This document shows, in pieces, positions 10,873-22,809 of a stretch of 64,000 nt of DNA. Made by a program: the position numbers and the translations under genes. Each line of letters opens with the position of its first letter. Within the stretch, counting starts at the first letter, position 1. The notes under the pieces are model-generated. The model was not told the DNA's origin. It worked only from the letters and a program-made list of their open reading frames with translations, and did no database searches. The DNA is from Dryas octopetala (lineage: Eukaryota; Streptophyta; Magnoliopsida; Rosales; Rosaceae): the NCBI GenBank assembly GCA_963921425.1, contig OY992835.1:744001-808000 (forward strand), in the 5' to 3' direction.

Positions 10873-13602
10873 TTACATACTAGGTAAATCAGCCAATCTA
10901 CGCAAACCAATACCTCGAACATGAATCAAGAACGTGGACTTTGGTAGTGACTTGGTAAAGAGGTCTGCATGGTTGTCTTGAGATCGGATCTGCTTGACTT
11001 CAATCATCTGATGCTCTTGTTGCTGTTGATTGAAGAAGAACTTCGGTGCAATATGCTTGGTGTTGTCTCCTTTGATGAAACCCGTCTTCATCTGCTCGAT
11101 GCAAGCGGCATTATCCTCATAGATAATCGTTGGTTCATCAGTGGTGGAATTCAGCCCACACGTACTTCGAATATGTTTGGAAACTGCTCTCAGCCATATA
11201 CATTCACGAACTGCTTCGTAAAGGGCTATAATCTCAGCATGATTCGAAGAGGTAGCAACAAGGGTCTGTTTCGTTGACCTCCAAGATATTGCTATATTCC
11301 CAATGGTAAAGACGTAACCAGTTTGAGAACGCGCCTTGTGCGGGTCTGATAGATACCCTGCGTCAGCATATCCAACAAGGCGGGCATCGTTCCGAGGATC
11401 GAGGGGGTTCGATCCATTCCTTGATGCATAGGAATAGAATAAGCCCATATCCGTCGTAGCTCTAAGGTAGCGGAAAATGTCTTTTATGCCATTCCAGTGG
11501 CGGCGTGTTGGCGCAGAGCTATATCTAGCTAACAAGTTCACAGCGAATGAGATGTCCGGTCTAGTACATTGAGCCAAGTACAATAATGCGCTTATTGCAC
11601 TTAGATATGGGACTTCTGGTGCCAATATCTCTTCGTTATCATCTGCGGGACGAAACGGATCCTTCTTAGGATCTAGACTACGGACGATCATGGGTGTGCT
11701 AGAAGGCTTCGCTTTATCCTCATTAAAGCGCCTTAACATCTTCTGGATGTAATTTGATTGATGGACTAGAATTCCATCTGCACGGTGCTCGAGCTCCAGG
11801 CCGAGACAGAAATTCGTTCTCCCAAGATCTTTCATCTCGAATTCCAACTTCAGGTGTTTAGCAGTTTCCTTGATCTCTTCAGGAGTACCAATTAGATTCA
11901 TGTCATCGACATAAACAGCTACAATAGCAAAACCAGAACTTGTTTTCTTAATAAACACGCAAGGGCATAGATCATTATTCACATATCCCATCCCGATCAA
12001 ATACTCACTTAGACGGTTATACCACATCCGTCCGGATTGTTTCAATCCATATAGTGAACGCCTCAAACGAATGGAGAGCGTGTTCCGTGGTCTGGAACTA
12101 TTTGCATCGGGTATCTTAAGTCCTTCGGGAACTTTCATATATATCTCTGTATCAAGATCCCCATAGAGATAAGCAGTGACCACATCCATAAGCTGCATAC
12201 TCAGTTTTTCGGAAACTACCAAACTGATAAGGTAGCGGAACGTTATCACGTCCATTACGGGAGAATATGTTTCCTCGTAATCAATCCCAGGGCGTTGAGA
12301 AAATCCTTGCGCCACTAGACGAGCCTTGTATCTTACAATCTCGTTTTTCTCATTACGCTTCCTTACAAATACCCATTTAAATCCTACAGGTTTAACATGG
12401 GAAGGTGTAGGAACGACAGGCCCAAACACCTTTCTCTTTATCAAGGAATCTAATTCGACCTGGATTGCTTCTTTCCATTTTGGCCAGTCGTCTCGACGTT
12501 GACATTCATCAACGGAGCGAGGTTCGATGTCATCGCTAGTTATGATTTCGGTAGCTACCGCGAATACAAATATATCATCGATGATAATCTCGTTTCGATT
12601 CCAGAGCTCACTTAAGCATGCATAATTTATAGAGATCTCTCTGTTCTCGGGAGTGGGTTCAGATGTTGGAGCGTCCCCCAACACCGTCTCTTCCAGGACG
12701 GACCCATAATCCGGAACTATTTCGTGAGATGGATCGGTTGAGATTGCGATGTCAAGAGGACTCGTTTGTGCCAAATTTATCCTCTTCCGGGGATAAGAGT
12801 CCTTCGAACCTAGTGGTCTACCTCGCTTCTGGGCAGGGACATAAGACTGGTTAGCCGCTATGGCCGTACCTCGTCCATCTGGGACGACACGTCCTTCGGG
12901 GACAGATATCCTTGCAGGCACGTTTGCAGCAGGTATATGTGATCTCGTCACTTTAGCTAGATCAGAGAAAGCGTCTGGCATATTATGAACTACACTCTGT
13001 AGATCTAGAATTCTCCGCACTTCACTATCACATTGTGCGGTTCGGGGATCGAGATGAGACATAGTGGGGACATTCCACGTCAATTCACGTCGTTCTTCAG
13101 GAACGGTGACGTTCTTATCTCCCCCTAACGGCGGGAAGACTGTCTCATCAAAGTGACAATCCGCAAATCTGGCGGTAAAGAGATCGCCTGTAAAGGGCTC
13201 TAAAAAGCGTATAATAGATGGGGATTCATAACCGACATATATGCCCATCCTTCGTTGAGGGCCCATTTTGGTACGTTGTGGCGGCGCAACTGGCACATAA
13301 ACTGCACACCCAAATATGCGTAAGTACGAAACGTCAGGTTCGTACCCAGTCACCAGCTGTAACGCAGAGTAAGGTTGGGTAGCAGTGGGCCTCAACCGGA
13401 CCAACATGGCTGCATGCAAGATTGCATAGCCCCACGCAGAAATTGGAAGCTTGGTGCGGTGTGGTACCAGCCAAACACCCTCCGATGATGAAGTCAGTGA
13501 TGTGTATTTAGAGGTGTTTGAATGAAAGTCAGGAATAACAGGTGATGAACTTGGGAGAATAGGGAAGAACAAGGTAAAATGTTCTGGGTTTATTCTCAGC
13601 AA
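10873..13602 (-). pseudogene. Copia polyprotein, 5'-truncated (integrase C-terminus, RT, RNase H)
   Basis: A 909-codon open frame. From about residue 47 ('PISAWGYAILHAAMLVRLRP') it is the C-terminal part of a Copia integrase, including the motif 'PYSALQLVTGYEPDVSYLRIFG'. It continues through a full reverse transcriptase (KWVFVRKRNEKN, ARLVAQGFSQRPGIDYEETYSP, YVDDMNLIG) and RNase H ('VGYADAGYLSD', 'SNHAEIIALYEA'). Gag, protease, and the zinc-binding and first catalytic part of integrase are missing. The first ~46 residues, including the ATG, have no Copia character and are probably unrelated sequence joined at the truncation point near 13470. Reverse transcriptase and RNase H look intact, but without gag, protease and integrase the copy cannot be autonomous. 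Confidence 0.9.
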
Positions 13603-14370
13603 ATTAAGTGTGCTTTTGGTAAGCTTTTTATGAGTGAAAGTTGGTGTATGTGTTTGCTTTTTTTGATAGATAGATCCCCTGAACTTTGTACATATAAGTT
13701 GGTTTATATAGTCAAGGGAAATTGTGAAGAGTAAGTTACCTGCATGTGGATGAATGGTTGAGAAAGATCCACGCGTTCAGTCATGAACAGTAGCATGCAC
13801 AGCTACCCACCTCCTTTGCATTCAATGCTGCATTGAATGCAAGAATGGAAGATCAGGTGGAATGCCCCAATAGTTATGGCTGTAAGCTGGAATATCTAAT
13901 CTGTCAGAAGATCATGTCAGGTGCACTTGAGTATGGCAGTTCGTCCCAACGTGATCTTCTCAGAATGGCGGTGGGAGGCCGAGCCGATCCGAACACATGT
14001 TCCCATGTATAGATATGAAACCCATGTGCGATCGGATAAGATGTTTAGATGATTGGGCCGAACTGATCAGGTAGATGGTGCCGTGATCCCGTCAAGTAGA
14101 AATCAACTATGACTTGGATTTTTAAGATGATGTTCATCAATGCCGAGCCGAACCGATCTCAAATAACCAAAAAGATGAACACTGGATTCTTGGAAGATTC
14201 TCAGATCGGATCGGATCGGGTATGAAGGATCCGCCAGGATGAGCCGATGTGGTAACATGGAGGTCCAAGCTTTGACCGTTGAAAAGTCAGACCTGAAGTT
14301 GGATCTGATCGGCCACGTGTCGAGCCATGATTGGCTGTGGGACCGATGTGGGTTTATCCACAAACAATAA
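13603..14370. other. No gene recognised; promoter-like sequence on the minus strand
   Basis: A TATA-like 'ctatataaacc' (minus strand, near 13710) lies about 110 bases upstream of the ATG that opens the truncated Copia frame, with 'gatcgga'-type short repeats further upstream (14120-14220). The block is not present in the duplicate near 39731-40022, so it arrived with or after the Copia copy. It may be LTR or host promoter sequence; neither can be shown. Confidence 0.4.
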
Positions 14371-14719
14371 CAAACTAGAATAAACACAAATATTTAAAAG
14401 GATTATAAAAACATGTAAGTAGAAACGATATAATAGCAGGAATCATAAATTTCATTGATCGAAAGTTTACATAATAGCAATAAAACACACTTGATACAAA
14501 CTTTATTACAAAGCAAGCAGATATAAATATTCTACATAGAAATTTGGTGATGAAAATAGACTGATCCTCAAGGAAAGGAAAAACGGACAAACCGAGCACT
14601 AGAAATAGATAGGAATCTTATTTTTCCTACAAGAAAAGGAAAAGGTAGATTCAAATAAGATTTGCTTTATCAGCCAATAATTAGTTTGTCTAATAATAAG
14701 ACAGGGGACACATTACTAA

Positions 14720-15300
14720 CTGGAGTCTATAAAAGTCATATAGTATTCAATAATAACTTTTAAAAAGTTGTAATAAAAGTCTAAGTATATTTAAAAAGTC
14801 ATTAATTTTTATGAAATTTATTTAATGATAGATTTTAATAGACTTTGAAAGACTTTAATATATATTTCAAAGTCATTATAAATTCGACCTCTCCTCTGCA
14901 GATTTCTAAGGATTTCTATAGACTCTCTAGAACTCTGTGAAAATCTGTACATTTTGCAAAAGTCTATCACTTAAAAAAACTCTACAAAAGTCTATATAAA
15001 TCTATATACACTACACCATCCTAAAAAAAAAATGTTAAATTTTGAAATCCATAGAAATCTCTAAGAAGAAGACTGGAGAATTGATGGTTTAAAAGTCGAT
15101 GACTTTTTGAATACCACGTGACTTTTGTAAACTTTAAAAAAGTCTGCATTGAATACAACTAAACTTTTATAAACTCTTTAAAAGTCTAGATTGAATACTA
15201 CTAAACTTTTATAGACTCTTCAAAAGTCTAGGTTGAATACATCTAGACTTTTAATTTCCATTAAAATCCATCAAACTCCGTATTGAATACAACCCTCTTA
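14720..15300. mobile_element. AAAAGTCT-rich DNA transposon relic
   Basis: Many direct and inverted copies of 'aaaagtct' / 'agactttt' are packed into this interval, and both ends carry 'tattcaata'-type sequence ('agtattcaataa' near 14740, 'tattgaatacaacc' near 15283). Dense short subterminal repeats in both orientations are characteristic of non-autonomous DNA transposons. No target duplication was found. Copy 2 (40378-40700) keeps only the left part. Confidence 0.5.
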
Positions 15301-15379
15301 ATTCATGTTTAGTTTAATGCTTTAATTGCTATTATTGAAGGAGGTTTTGTTCAATCCATCGCTGAATTGAAAATTGATC

Positions 15380-15660
15380 GAATGGAGAGCGAAGGAATTG
15401 AATCTTCGAGGAAGCACTTGAAACTAGATGTACGTGCCATCTTCGATCCATGTCTTGTATGTATGTGATTCTGATTGTGTTAATTTGTATCTAAAATCTA
15501 ATTGTCAGCAAGAGTTTCAGGAAGGAGGTGGAGCAGTCTCGGACTCAGAGATTAAGCTGCTGCTGCTGCTATTGATCTCGCGTCTTCGGCCTCCAAAGCT
15601 GTGCACTTAGCTCGCCACTATGCTCGCTGCTATTGGGAGCTCTCTAAAGCTCGCCTCAGG
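15380..15660 (+). pseudogene. Unidentified gene fragment, two exon-like pieces
   Basis: 15382-15429 reads MESEGIESSRKHLKLD. About 80 bases later comes a frame with GGAVSDSEIK, a CTG/GCT run, and then, in another frame, IDLASSASKAVHLARHYARC, YWELSKARLR and a GTACAC donor-like end near 15659. The frame change falls in the CTG/GCT run, so slippage broke the frame. The Ala-rich, charged pattern looks like real coding sequence, but I do not recognise the family. Only the last ~45 bases survive in the duplicate at about 40705-40740. Confidence 0.4.
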
Positions 15661-16084
15661 TACACATGCATCTACACAACATATTTTCATGATTTTTTAT
15701 TTATTTATGTAAATATAGAAAAAAAAAAAAAGGTGTTTCTTGGGTTGGGGTTTTTCTATAATTCTTTGACTGATATTGAAGTTGTTTTGTGTTTGTTCTG
15801 ATTCAAATTGTTACTATTACAGGTTGCTTTTTGACAAAAGAAAAATGTTAATGATGTAAACTGCACTACCGAATAAGATGTATCCAAAAGTTTGCTGATC
15901 GATCATGATAAAAGGGCCAATATTTCTTAAATGGACCTCTCGATTTAGCAACAAAATGGAGAGGATCCAAATCCTTGCCAAATCTACCCAATCTTTGACT
16001 TTGCTATATTGCCTTTTGTAGCTTGTAAGTTTAAATGTCTGCAATGGTTTAGTGCTTTTTGGGTTCATCAAAGCCTATAATTGT

Positions 16085-16780
16085 TTGTTTGTAAATTGTA
16101 ATTGTGCGACAGTGTTTAATATGCACACTGTCTGACAATATATAATATACACATTGTCTGACAGTGTATAATGTGCACACTGCGTGACAGTGTATAATAT
16201 GCACACTGCTTGACAGTGTCTAATTAGTATGGTATGCAGTAAATTCAGTCATTGTCGCACTATCACTGATTTTACTATTATTATTTTCAAACTGAATTTG
16301 CATATGTTAATTATCATTTTGACACTTTTGTATAAACTAATGATGCTCTCAACAACATAATAAACAATTTTGAATTGGTGATTGTCACACAATTACTGAT
16401 TTCGAATCAATGATTGTCTCACGGTATCTGTGTGACACTATCTGTTTCAGTAAATGTGTGACCATTTCTGTTTCAGTATATGTGTGACAGTATCTGTGTG
16501 ACAGTATCTATTTAGGTTTTTACATGTGTGACAGTGTATGTTTCATTATCTGTGTGACAGTATCTGTTTTGGTATCTGTGTGACAATGTATGTTTCAGTA
16601 TCAATGTGACAGTGTCTATTTCAGTATATATTTAGGTTTTTACAATTTCCAATTTCCAATTTAAAATCGGCATTTTAGACACTATCTGACAGTGTCTAAT
16701 ATGCACACTATCTGACAATGTCCAATATGCACACTATCTCACAATGTCTAATATTGATATTAACTAATTTGGATCGCAAT
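16085..16780. repeat. Degenerate short-repeat array, left of plastid fragment
   Basis: Repeated variants of 'cacactgtctgacagtgt', 'ctaatatgcacact' and 'gtgtgacagtatctgtttcag' occur in both orientations. Similar motifs resume on the other side of the plastid fragment at 17455-18035. In the duplicate the arrays lie at 41350-42040 and 43215-43890. Arrays of short direct and inverted motifs flanking foreign DNA look like subterminal repeats of a DNA transposon, but no terminal inverted repeat was identified. Confidence 0.6.
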
Positions 16781-16869
16781 TAGTGAAATATCCATGAAGT
16801 CAACAATACCCATTGAATTTTTGCTTAAAGTTTTCTGCACTAAAATGTCAAGTTGATAAGTGTCTCCTA

Positions 16870-17415
16870 TATAAAATTTGGGTGCCCAAATTTTCTATCG
16901 ACTTTTTTAGAACAGATCCGAGTCAAATAACAATGATTCAAAGCACTTCTTTTTACACTATTTCGGAAACCCAAGGACTCAATCGTATGGATATGTAAAA
17001 TACAGGATTTCTAATCCTAGTAGGAAAAGGATACTCAATTTAAAGTGAGTAAACAGAATTCCATACTTGATCTCATAGATACATATAGAATTATGTGGAA
17101 AGCCGTATTCGATGAAAGTCGTATGTACGGCTTGGAGGGAGATCTTTCATATCTTTCAACCTCCCCTACAATATCGTCACCGCAGTAGAGTTTAACAGGC
17201 TTATATAAAAAAGATGATATAAGGATTTCGAAATAAGCTATACTGACTAAAAAAATTGCATTTGTTATAAATTCATACCAATCCACATAATGATTTCTAT
17301 TTTGATGTAAAAGGTTTATAAATGAAGTTAGCAATTTGGATAGTATATCCACATCCATTCCTTCCTGATTGAAGAAAGGAATTCCTGATCCCCAAGAATC
17401 GATCTTTCTTTTAGT
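16870..17415. other. Plastid DNA insertion (NUPT): group II intron end joined to ndhF fragment
   Basis: Two plastid-like pieces are joined. On the plus strand, 17099-17133 folds as a group II intron domain V hairpin: AAGCCGTA pairs with TACGGCTT, with a CGAT-GAAA-GTCG tip carrying a GNRA tetraloop, followed by 'ggagggagatctttcatatc' typical of plastid intron ends. On the minus strand, about 17411-17191 codes for an internal-to-C-terminal part of NAD(P)H dehydrogenase subunit F ([18 protein letters not shown] ... [11 protein letters not shown] ... SFLYKPV). The two converge around 17190, an order not expected of one plastid gene. The same junction exists at 42477, so the rearrangement predates the duplication. 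Confidence 0.75.
17191..17411 (-). pseudogene. ndhF: ndhF fragment of plastid origin
   Basis: The frame reads through about 70 codons of NdhF-like sequence, a hydrophobic subunit of the thylakoid NDH complex. It then runs without a stop into unrelated sequence at 17190, where the intron-derived piece begins on the other strand. There is no start, promoter or organellar context, so it is a nuclear copy without function. The equivalent at 42477-42696 is cut at its upstream side by the MITE. Confidence 0.75.
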
Positions 17416-17454
17416 TGTTGAATCTCTCTTTCATTGATCAAATCTTTAATCCAT

Positions 17455-18035
17455 CTAAAATCACAACAACATAATAAACACTTTTGAATTAGTGATTGTC
17501 ACACAATTACTGATTTCGAATCAATGACTGTCGCACAGTATCTGTGTGACAGTATTTGTTTAGGTTTTTACAGATACTGATTTTCAGTATCTATATGACA
17601 GTATCTGTTTAGGTTTTTACAAATACTGATTTTCAATATCTCTCACACAATTATTGATTTCGAATCTATAATTATCACACAGTGTCTAATATGTTTTCGA
17701 AACTATGCGACAATTTCCAATTTAAAATCGGCATATTATACATTGTTAGACAGTGTCTAATATGTTTCTGAAACCTGTATGACAATTTTCAATTCAAAAT
17801 CGGCATATTAGACACTGCCTCTATTATGTTTGTGAAATTATGCGACAATTTCCAATTTAAAATTGACATATTAGACACTGTTACTGGGTGACAATTTTCA
17901 ATTTAAAATCGGCATATTAAACACTGACTCTAATATGTTTTTAAAACTGTACGACAATTTTCAATTTAAAATTGGTAACTGTGCGACATTTTTCAATTAA
18001 AAAATAATATCTAATATGTACACTGCATGTGTCTA
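17455..18035. repeat. Degenerate short-repeat array, right of plastid fragment
   Basis: Repeats of 'tgacaattttcaatttaaaa', 'tcggcatattagacactg' and 'tgtgtgacagtatNtgttta', related to the array at 16085-16780. Confidence 0.6.
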
Positions 18036-18059
18036 ATATGCATCTTAAACAAGAGGATG

Positions 18060-18290
18060 AAGAGAAACAAGATGCAACGAAAAAAAGGAGAAAAATAGGA
18101 AAAAAAAAAAACCATTATACATTGCTGCAGGTAAAAAAAGGAGAAAAGAAAAAAAAAAAAAAGTTACACGTTGCTGCTGGTAAAAAAAAGAGAAAGGAGA
18201 AAAAAAAGGTTACACATTGTAGGTAAAAAAAAAAAAGGAGAAAGGGAAAAAAAATTGTTATTAACCTTTTTTAATTTTTAAAATTATAAT
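18060..18290. repeat. Purine-rich tandem repeat
   Basis: About four degenerate units of the form 'ggtaaaaaaaggagaaa...aaaagttacacgttgctgct'. The duplicate at 43910-44140 has one more unit, so unit number has changed since duplication. A short frame encoded here (Lys-rich) reflects composition only. Confidence 0.7.
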
Positions 18291-18448
18291 ATTTATAAAT
18301 ATATATATAATTTTTAAAATTATAATATATATATTATAATTTTTAAAATTATAAAAATGCCAACAACTAACCAGAAGTTGACACATGTCCAAAGTAAAGG
18401 TCAACAACCATTTTTTCGCCCTTTCTCCCTTTTTTTTTTTTTTTTTAC

Positions 18449-21400
18449 CTACAAACCGAAATGTAGAAAGAACTGTCTTGGATATTCATCACCGTCGACG
18501 TCGATATTCTGCCTCCAATAAGCTCTTTCTGGTTGGATTGCTATATCCTGCTCATACACAAGCTGGATTCCAAACTCCTTTATGTCGGAAACTTCAATTA
18601 ATGAAACACGTAATTTGTCCCCAGCTTCCAATTCATCATCTCCAAACCTCCATCTGCTTAGCCATAGAAATGTACTATGCTCTTCGGAACAAGCCCATGT
18701 GATTGGAAAGTAGGTCCACCTAAGACCCTTGCTATCATTACTGACTTGAAGATGTACACATACATTTAAGCCTCGGATCTTGAGATTATGGGGGTGTGAA
18801 GGTAGAGTAATAGACAACTTAGAGTCACCCTTGCTCCTGTACATGTACCATTCTGGGATGTTGTGTCCAGGAAGGAAAATGCTAAATATGCCACGTTCAT
18901 ACAGTCCCTGCAGTTTCATACACATCACTTATATTATAACAAGCTATAAAAATCATAATAATAACAACTTGAGAGACAGAGAGAACCTGGAGGGGACCCT
19001 TCATGGTTGTAACTGTGGCAAAGTTGTGCATTTTGACCTCATCAGTGCTCCCAATGGATTCCAAATTGAACAAGCCCATATCTTTGATCATTTCTATGTC
19101 AACACTTCTCAACGGTTTTATATTGAACCTGCTTTGAACTTCAACTAATCTCTTGCAGTTCGAAAGACAAAGTGAATAGAAGTCCCAACACTCATCTGGT
19201 AAATTGCCTACTATTTTCAATGATGTGCAATTTTCTGCTTCCAATTCCTCCAAACTTGGTGGGAGGTCTGGAATCAATACGAGGGTTCTGCAATTGTCTA
19301 CCACAAGACTCTGGAGCATAATAAGATCCTTCATGTTTTCTGGTAGTCTCATCATTGGGTTTCCACTTAGATCCAAATGCTTCAACGAGGATAGACCACA
19401 AATATGACTGGGAATCTCTGATAGATTACAGTCATCAAGTCTTAACCTTCCCAAAAAATGTGGAAAATTTGACAATGAGAAATTGCTGAGCTCAAGACTT
19501 TTTCTTGGTGATACCACAGACCAGACTGATTGCCATGACTTACTCAAAAACAGAGGAACTATCTTCCTATCACTAGATGTACATTGTGGCTGATTTCTAG
19601 CAGTCGTATTGACTTGAAAGCAGAGCTTTGAGCAACCAGAAAGAATAAGCTCCTTAAGAGATTCCAACATGTCAATGCTTCTTGGAAGTTTCATGAGATT
19701 TTTGCAGCCTTTAAGATTCAAGGACACAAGTTTCTTTAGCTTCACAATGGATTCATCAACCTCAACCAAATTTATACAATTTTTAAGAATTAATCTCTCA
19801 AGCATAGGGAGGCCTGACAAGTTAGAGGTTGTGATAAGGCCTTGTGAATGACTGAGATTAAGGATCTTCAGACTTGGAAGCAACTGTTCAAAAGAGATAT
19901 AATTAGTATAATTAGAGAGAGAGAGAAAGAGAGAGAAAAGAGTTAAAATTAGTACCATACCCTGGTTCCCTTCCAGACCTGTTCCAGGCAGCTATTCTGC
20001 AACTCAAGACAAACTAGTTTTTCCAAATTAAAATTGGCTGGTACTGATTTTGAATGGAATCCTTGCCACGACAACCATACTAAATGTTTTGGAAAATCTT
20101 CATAGCTTCCACTGATTTTTGCATTATTGAGCAGGAGAATTTCAAGATTGTGCATCCTTCTAAATGCCTCTGTACTGAAGTCCACCTCATTTGATGCAAG
20201 ACCTGAATTGGTTGAGGAAAAGTTGATTGATTTCCAGGAGAAGAAATCAAGCCTGCGTCGCCTTAAAGAATTTCCACCAGAATCTTCAACATGGCATCGT
20301 TTTTTGTTACATCTACCAAATATTGACTCAGTAGACTCATCTTCCATCAACAAAGGAACATTGAGCATGAAGCCCTTAATAGTTTCAGTACCCTGCCAAC
20401 ACATGAGAACACTGGGTTAGTAACAAGTTATAAAAAATGCATAACACAAAAACCAATTAATAGACAAACATAAGGAGTATATTTGTTTCTTACAGTTAAC
20501 TTTCTCAAAACATTAGACGCTTCTTTATGATGCCACACCCTACTACGTTTTCCAGGGTCAAATGATTCCTCACGAATAATTCCCCTTCCCATATCTTTAA
20601 GTAATTGATGCATGACCAACTTATTCTCATAACTGATTTGCACTAGACATCTATCAACTAGATTTTGAATTCCAATCCTTGTGTGAAAATCTAAGTTGTC
20701 CAGTATTGTAATTGTATAATCCTTCTCCCTTCCTATGAAGAAACAAGCTATGTGAAGGAATAAATCTTTGTCATGATCATCTTGTAGACAATCATAGCTT
20801 GTTCTAAGAACTTTTTGAATTTCTCCATGAGGAATCACTTCTAACTTCTTCAATTGATCTTCCCATACATCTGCACCTTTTCCAGATAGAGAAGATCCTA
20901 GAACTTCAAGAGCTAATGGAAGCCCATCACAGTGTTGTACTACAGATCTTGAAAGCTCCATGTAGCCTTCAATAGGATGGTTTTGTCTGAAGGCATGCCA
21001 ACTGAAAAGCTCAAGTGATTGACAATCATACAATCCTTGAACCTTAAACATTTTGCAAGTTTCACTAGAATTTAACAAATTTTCACGTCTAGTTGTGATG
21101 ATAATTTTACTTCCTGGATGCAACCATTCCCGCATTCGAAGAATTGCATTGAATTGGTCCGAGTGGTCTACATCATCAACAACAATAAGAAGTCTTTTGT
21201 CATATACAGCAGATTCGATCATTCTCATTCCTTCATCTGTGCTGTATATTTCCCTTGCTTTCCCCTTTTGGATATCTGAAAGAAGTTGTCTTTGCAAGCG
21301 AATCAAATCACTGGGTTTTCCTGACGTTTCTCTATTTAAATCTGCAAGAAAGCTGCTGCCTTGAAATCTATTGAAGTTTTGGTTATAAGCAACTTTGGCA

Positions 21401-22311
21401 AAGGTGGTCTTGCCAATTCCGCCCATCCCACAGATCACAGCTACACCAACATCATTCGATCCATCTTTCAACCACATGTTTATGCCTTTCACACGATCAT
21501 CCATTCCGACCACAAAGGGAGCAACATATAATGCTTTGTGAGCCAGTTTATTTCCAACCTCCTCAACAAGATCTTGGATAAATTGCCCCTCGTACCTATA
21601 AATATATTACTGATATCATCATATATAAAGAAAAAAACAAATTTAACTTCTGTATAGAAGGGTACAATTGATGATAATATCAAGTTGAAATGAATGATTA
21701 TACCCACTTACTAATATTGAGTATATATAAGATATGAACAAATGAATCTTAAATTTTAATAAAATGTTGTCCAAATAAAGAAGATTGAACCAAATTCCAA
21801 CATTTAAAGTGAGAAGCTTTTGGGAGTGAAATTATTACCCATCTCCTAAATCCATCCCGACCAGATCTGCAACACTTCTAAGAGCTCTTCTCCAATCTTC
21901 CACCTTGTCCATCTCCTCCTTGAAGCGCTGTTCATGTCTACCAAATGCTTCTGCAAAACTCCCAGTTTGCTTCCTGACATGGGATGGATCCACATGATAG
22001 AAAACTGGCACAACCATGTGGCCATCAGTTGTTCTGCGTTTCATGATCATGGCAAGTTCGTCCAAGCACCATGTTGAGGAAGCGTAGTCCTTGGAAAACA
22101 CAACTATGGATACTCGTGACTCTTGTATGGCTTTCTGCAGCTCAGCCTTGATTTCTTCTCCTCTTTCAATTTCATCATCATCTCTAAAGGTGTGGATTCC
22201 TGCCCCCTCCAAAGCTCTGTAGAGATGATCAGTAAAACCCTTGCGTGTGTCTTCGCCTCTGAAACTCAAGAACGCATGATATCTACACCTGTTTGAGGAG
22301 GAAGCATCCAT
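18449..22311 (-). CDS. TNL-B: intact TIR-NB-LRR-C-JID immune receptor
   Basis: Five exons on the minus strand: 22311-21839 (TIR), 21595-20494 (NB-ARC), 20392-19961 (linker and LRR start), 19883-18987 (LRR), 18907-18449 (C-JID). All have GT-AG borders and lengths that keep frame (473+1102+432+897+459 bases, 1120 residues). TIR: 'RYHAFLSFRGEDTRKGF' and 'STWCLDEL', the Glu of which is the NADase catalytic residue in characterised plant TIRs. NB-ARC: P-loop GMGGIGKTTFAK, Walker B LLIVVDDVDH, RNBS-B GSKIIITTRRE, GLPLALEVLG, RNBS-D LHIACFF and MHQ in place of the usual MHD. The LRR repeats follow, with 'LPGHNIPEWYMYR' marking the post-LRR C-JID ligand-binding domain. It is the only undamaged TNL in the window and is probably cytoplasmic/nuclear. 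The pathogen specificity cannot be read. The start chosen is the first ATG; it follows a 'tgtttgtgtttgtg' leader shared with TNL-C. Confidence 0.92.
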
Positions 22312-22488
22312 TTGTGTTTGTGTTTGTAAATGCAGAGTTTATTGAAATGTATATGCAGTTTGTGTATATTGTATAATGATAAGAAAAGTGGGAATGGATG
22401 GACAAGCTAGTCGCCAAGTCTTTTATGTTATGGCCATTAACTTCTATTCGTCATCCAACTACCTTTCTTTAATTACTCATTATGTTAC
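22312..22488 (-). promoter_or_regulatory. TNL-B upstream sequence, shared with TNL-C
   Basis: The sequence upstream of the TNL-B ATG matches that of TNL-C (47792-47955), including 'aatgcagagtttattgaaat' and 'ggatggacaagctagtcg'. Homology stops near 22488, which marks the right edge of the duplicated block. A third, partial copy lies at 48099-48190. No clear TATA box is assigned. Confidence 0.6.
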
Positions 22489-22789
22489 TCATTATGTTTC
22501 AATTGTAATTATCTTTCCTACCGATTCTAACTGTTCACCATTTAATTCTAAAAATTTCCAAATGTTATTGGACATATAACTGCTATCCAACCATTGGAAC
22601 ACAAAATGGTTGACAATACGAGGATTGAGAACAAATGCGAAGTTCACATTGAAAACATGAGGTACAATGTTAAAAACATGTGTGCTGGTATCCAATTTTT
22701 TCACATAGATGGTCAAATCTTTTCTATTGCGTCTATTGTTGTAGGAGAAATGAAGTTAGGGTGACACTATGGAGTGACGCTGCCAACAT
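22489..22789. other. No gene; spacer between TNL-B and the capture element
   Basis: AT-rich sequence with no supported exon; it ends where the terminal repeat of the CACTA-like element begins. Confidence 0.5.
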
Positions 22790-22809
22790 TACTACAAAAT
22801 TGTCAATAC

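Larger units (their letters stand above)
14371..18440. repeat. Duplicated tail of the TNL-B block (copy 1)
   Basis: From 'aaactagaataaacacaaat' at 14371 this segment matches 40023-44190 in the same order and orientation. Differences: copy 1 has about 590 bases (roughly 15050-15640) missing in copy 2; copy 2 has an extra block at about 40945-41110 and the 488-bp MITE at 42697-43184. The segment continues into TNL-B, as copy 2 continues into TNL-C, so tail and gene were duplicated as one unit. Confidence 0.9.

Noticed and set aside
16085..18035. Possible CRISPR-like array because of regular short repeats
   Set aside because: The repeats are degenerate, in both orientations, without constant spacer length, and the context is a plant nuclear genome.
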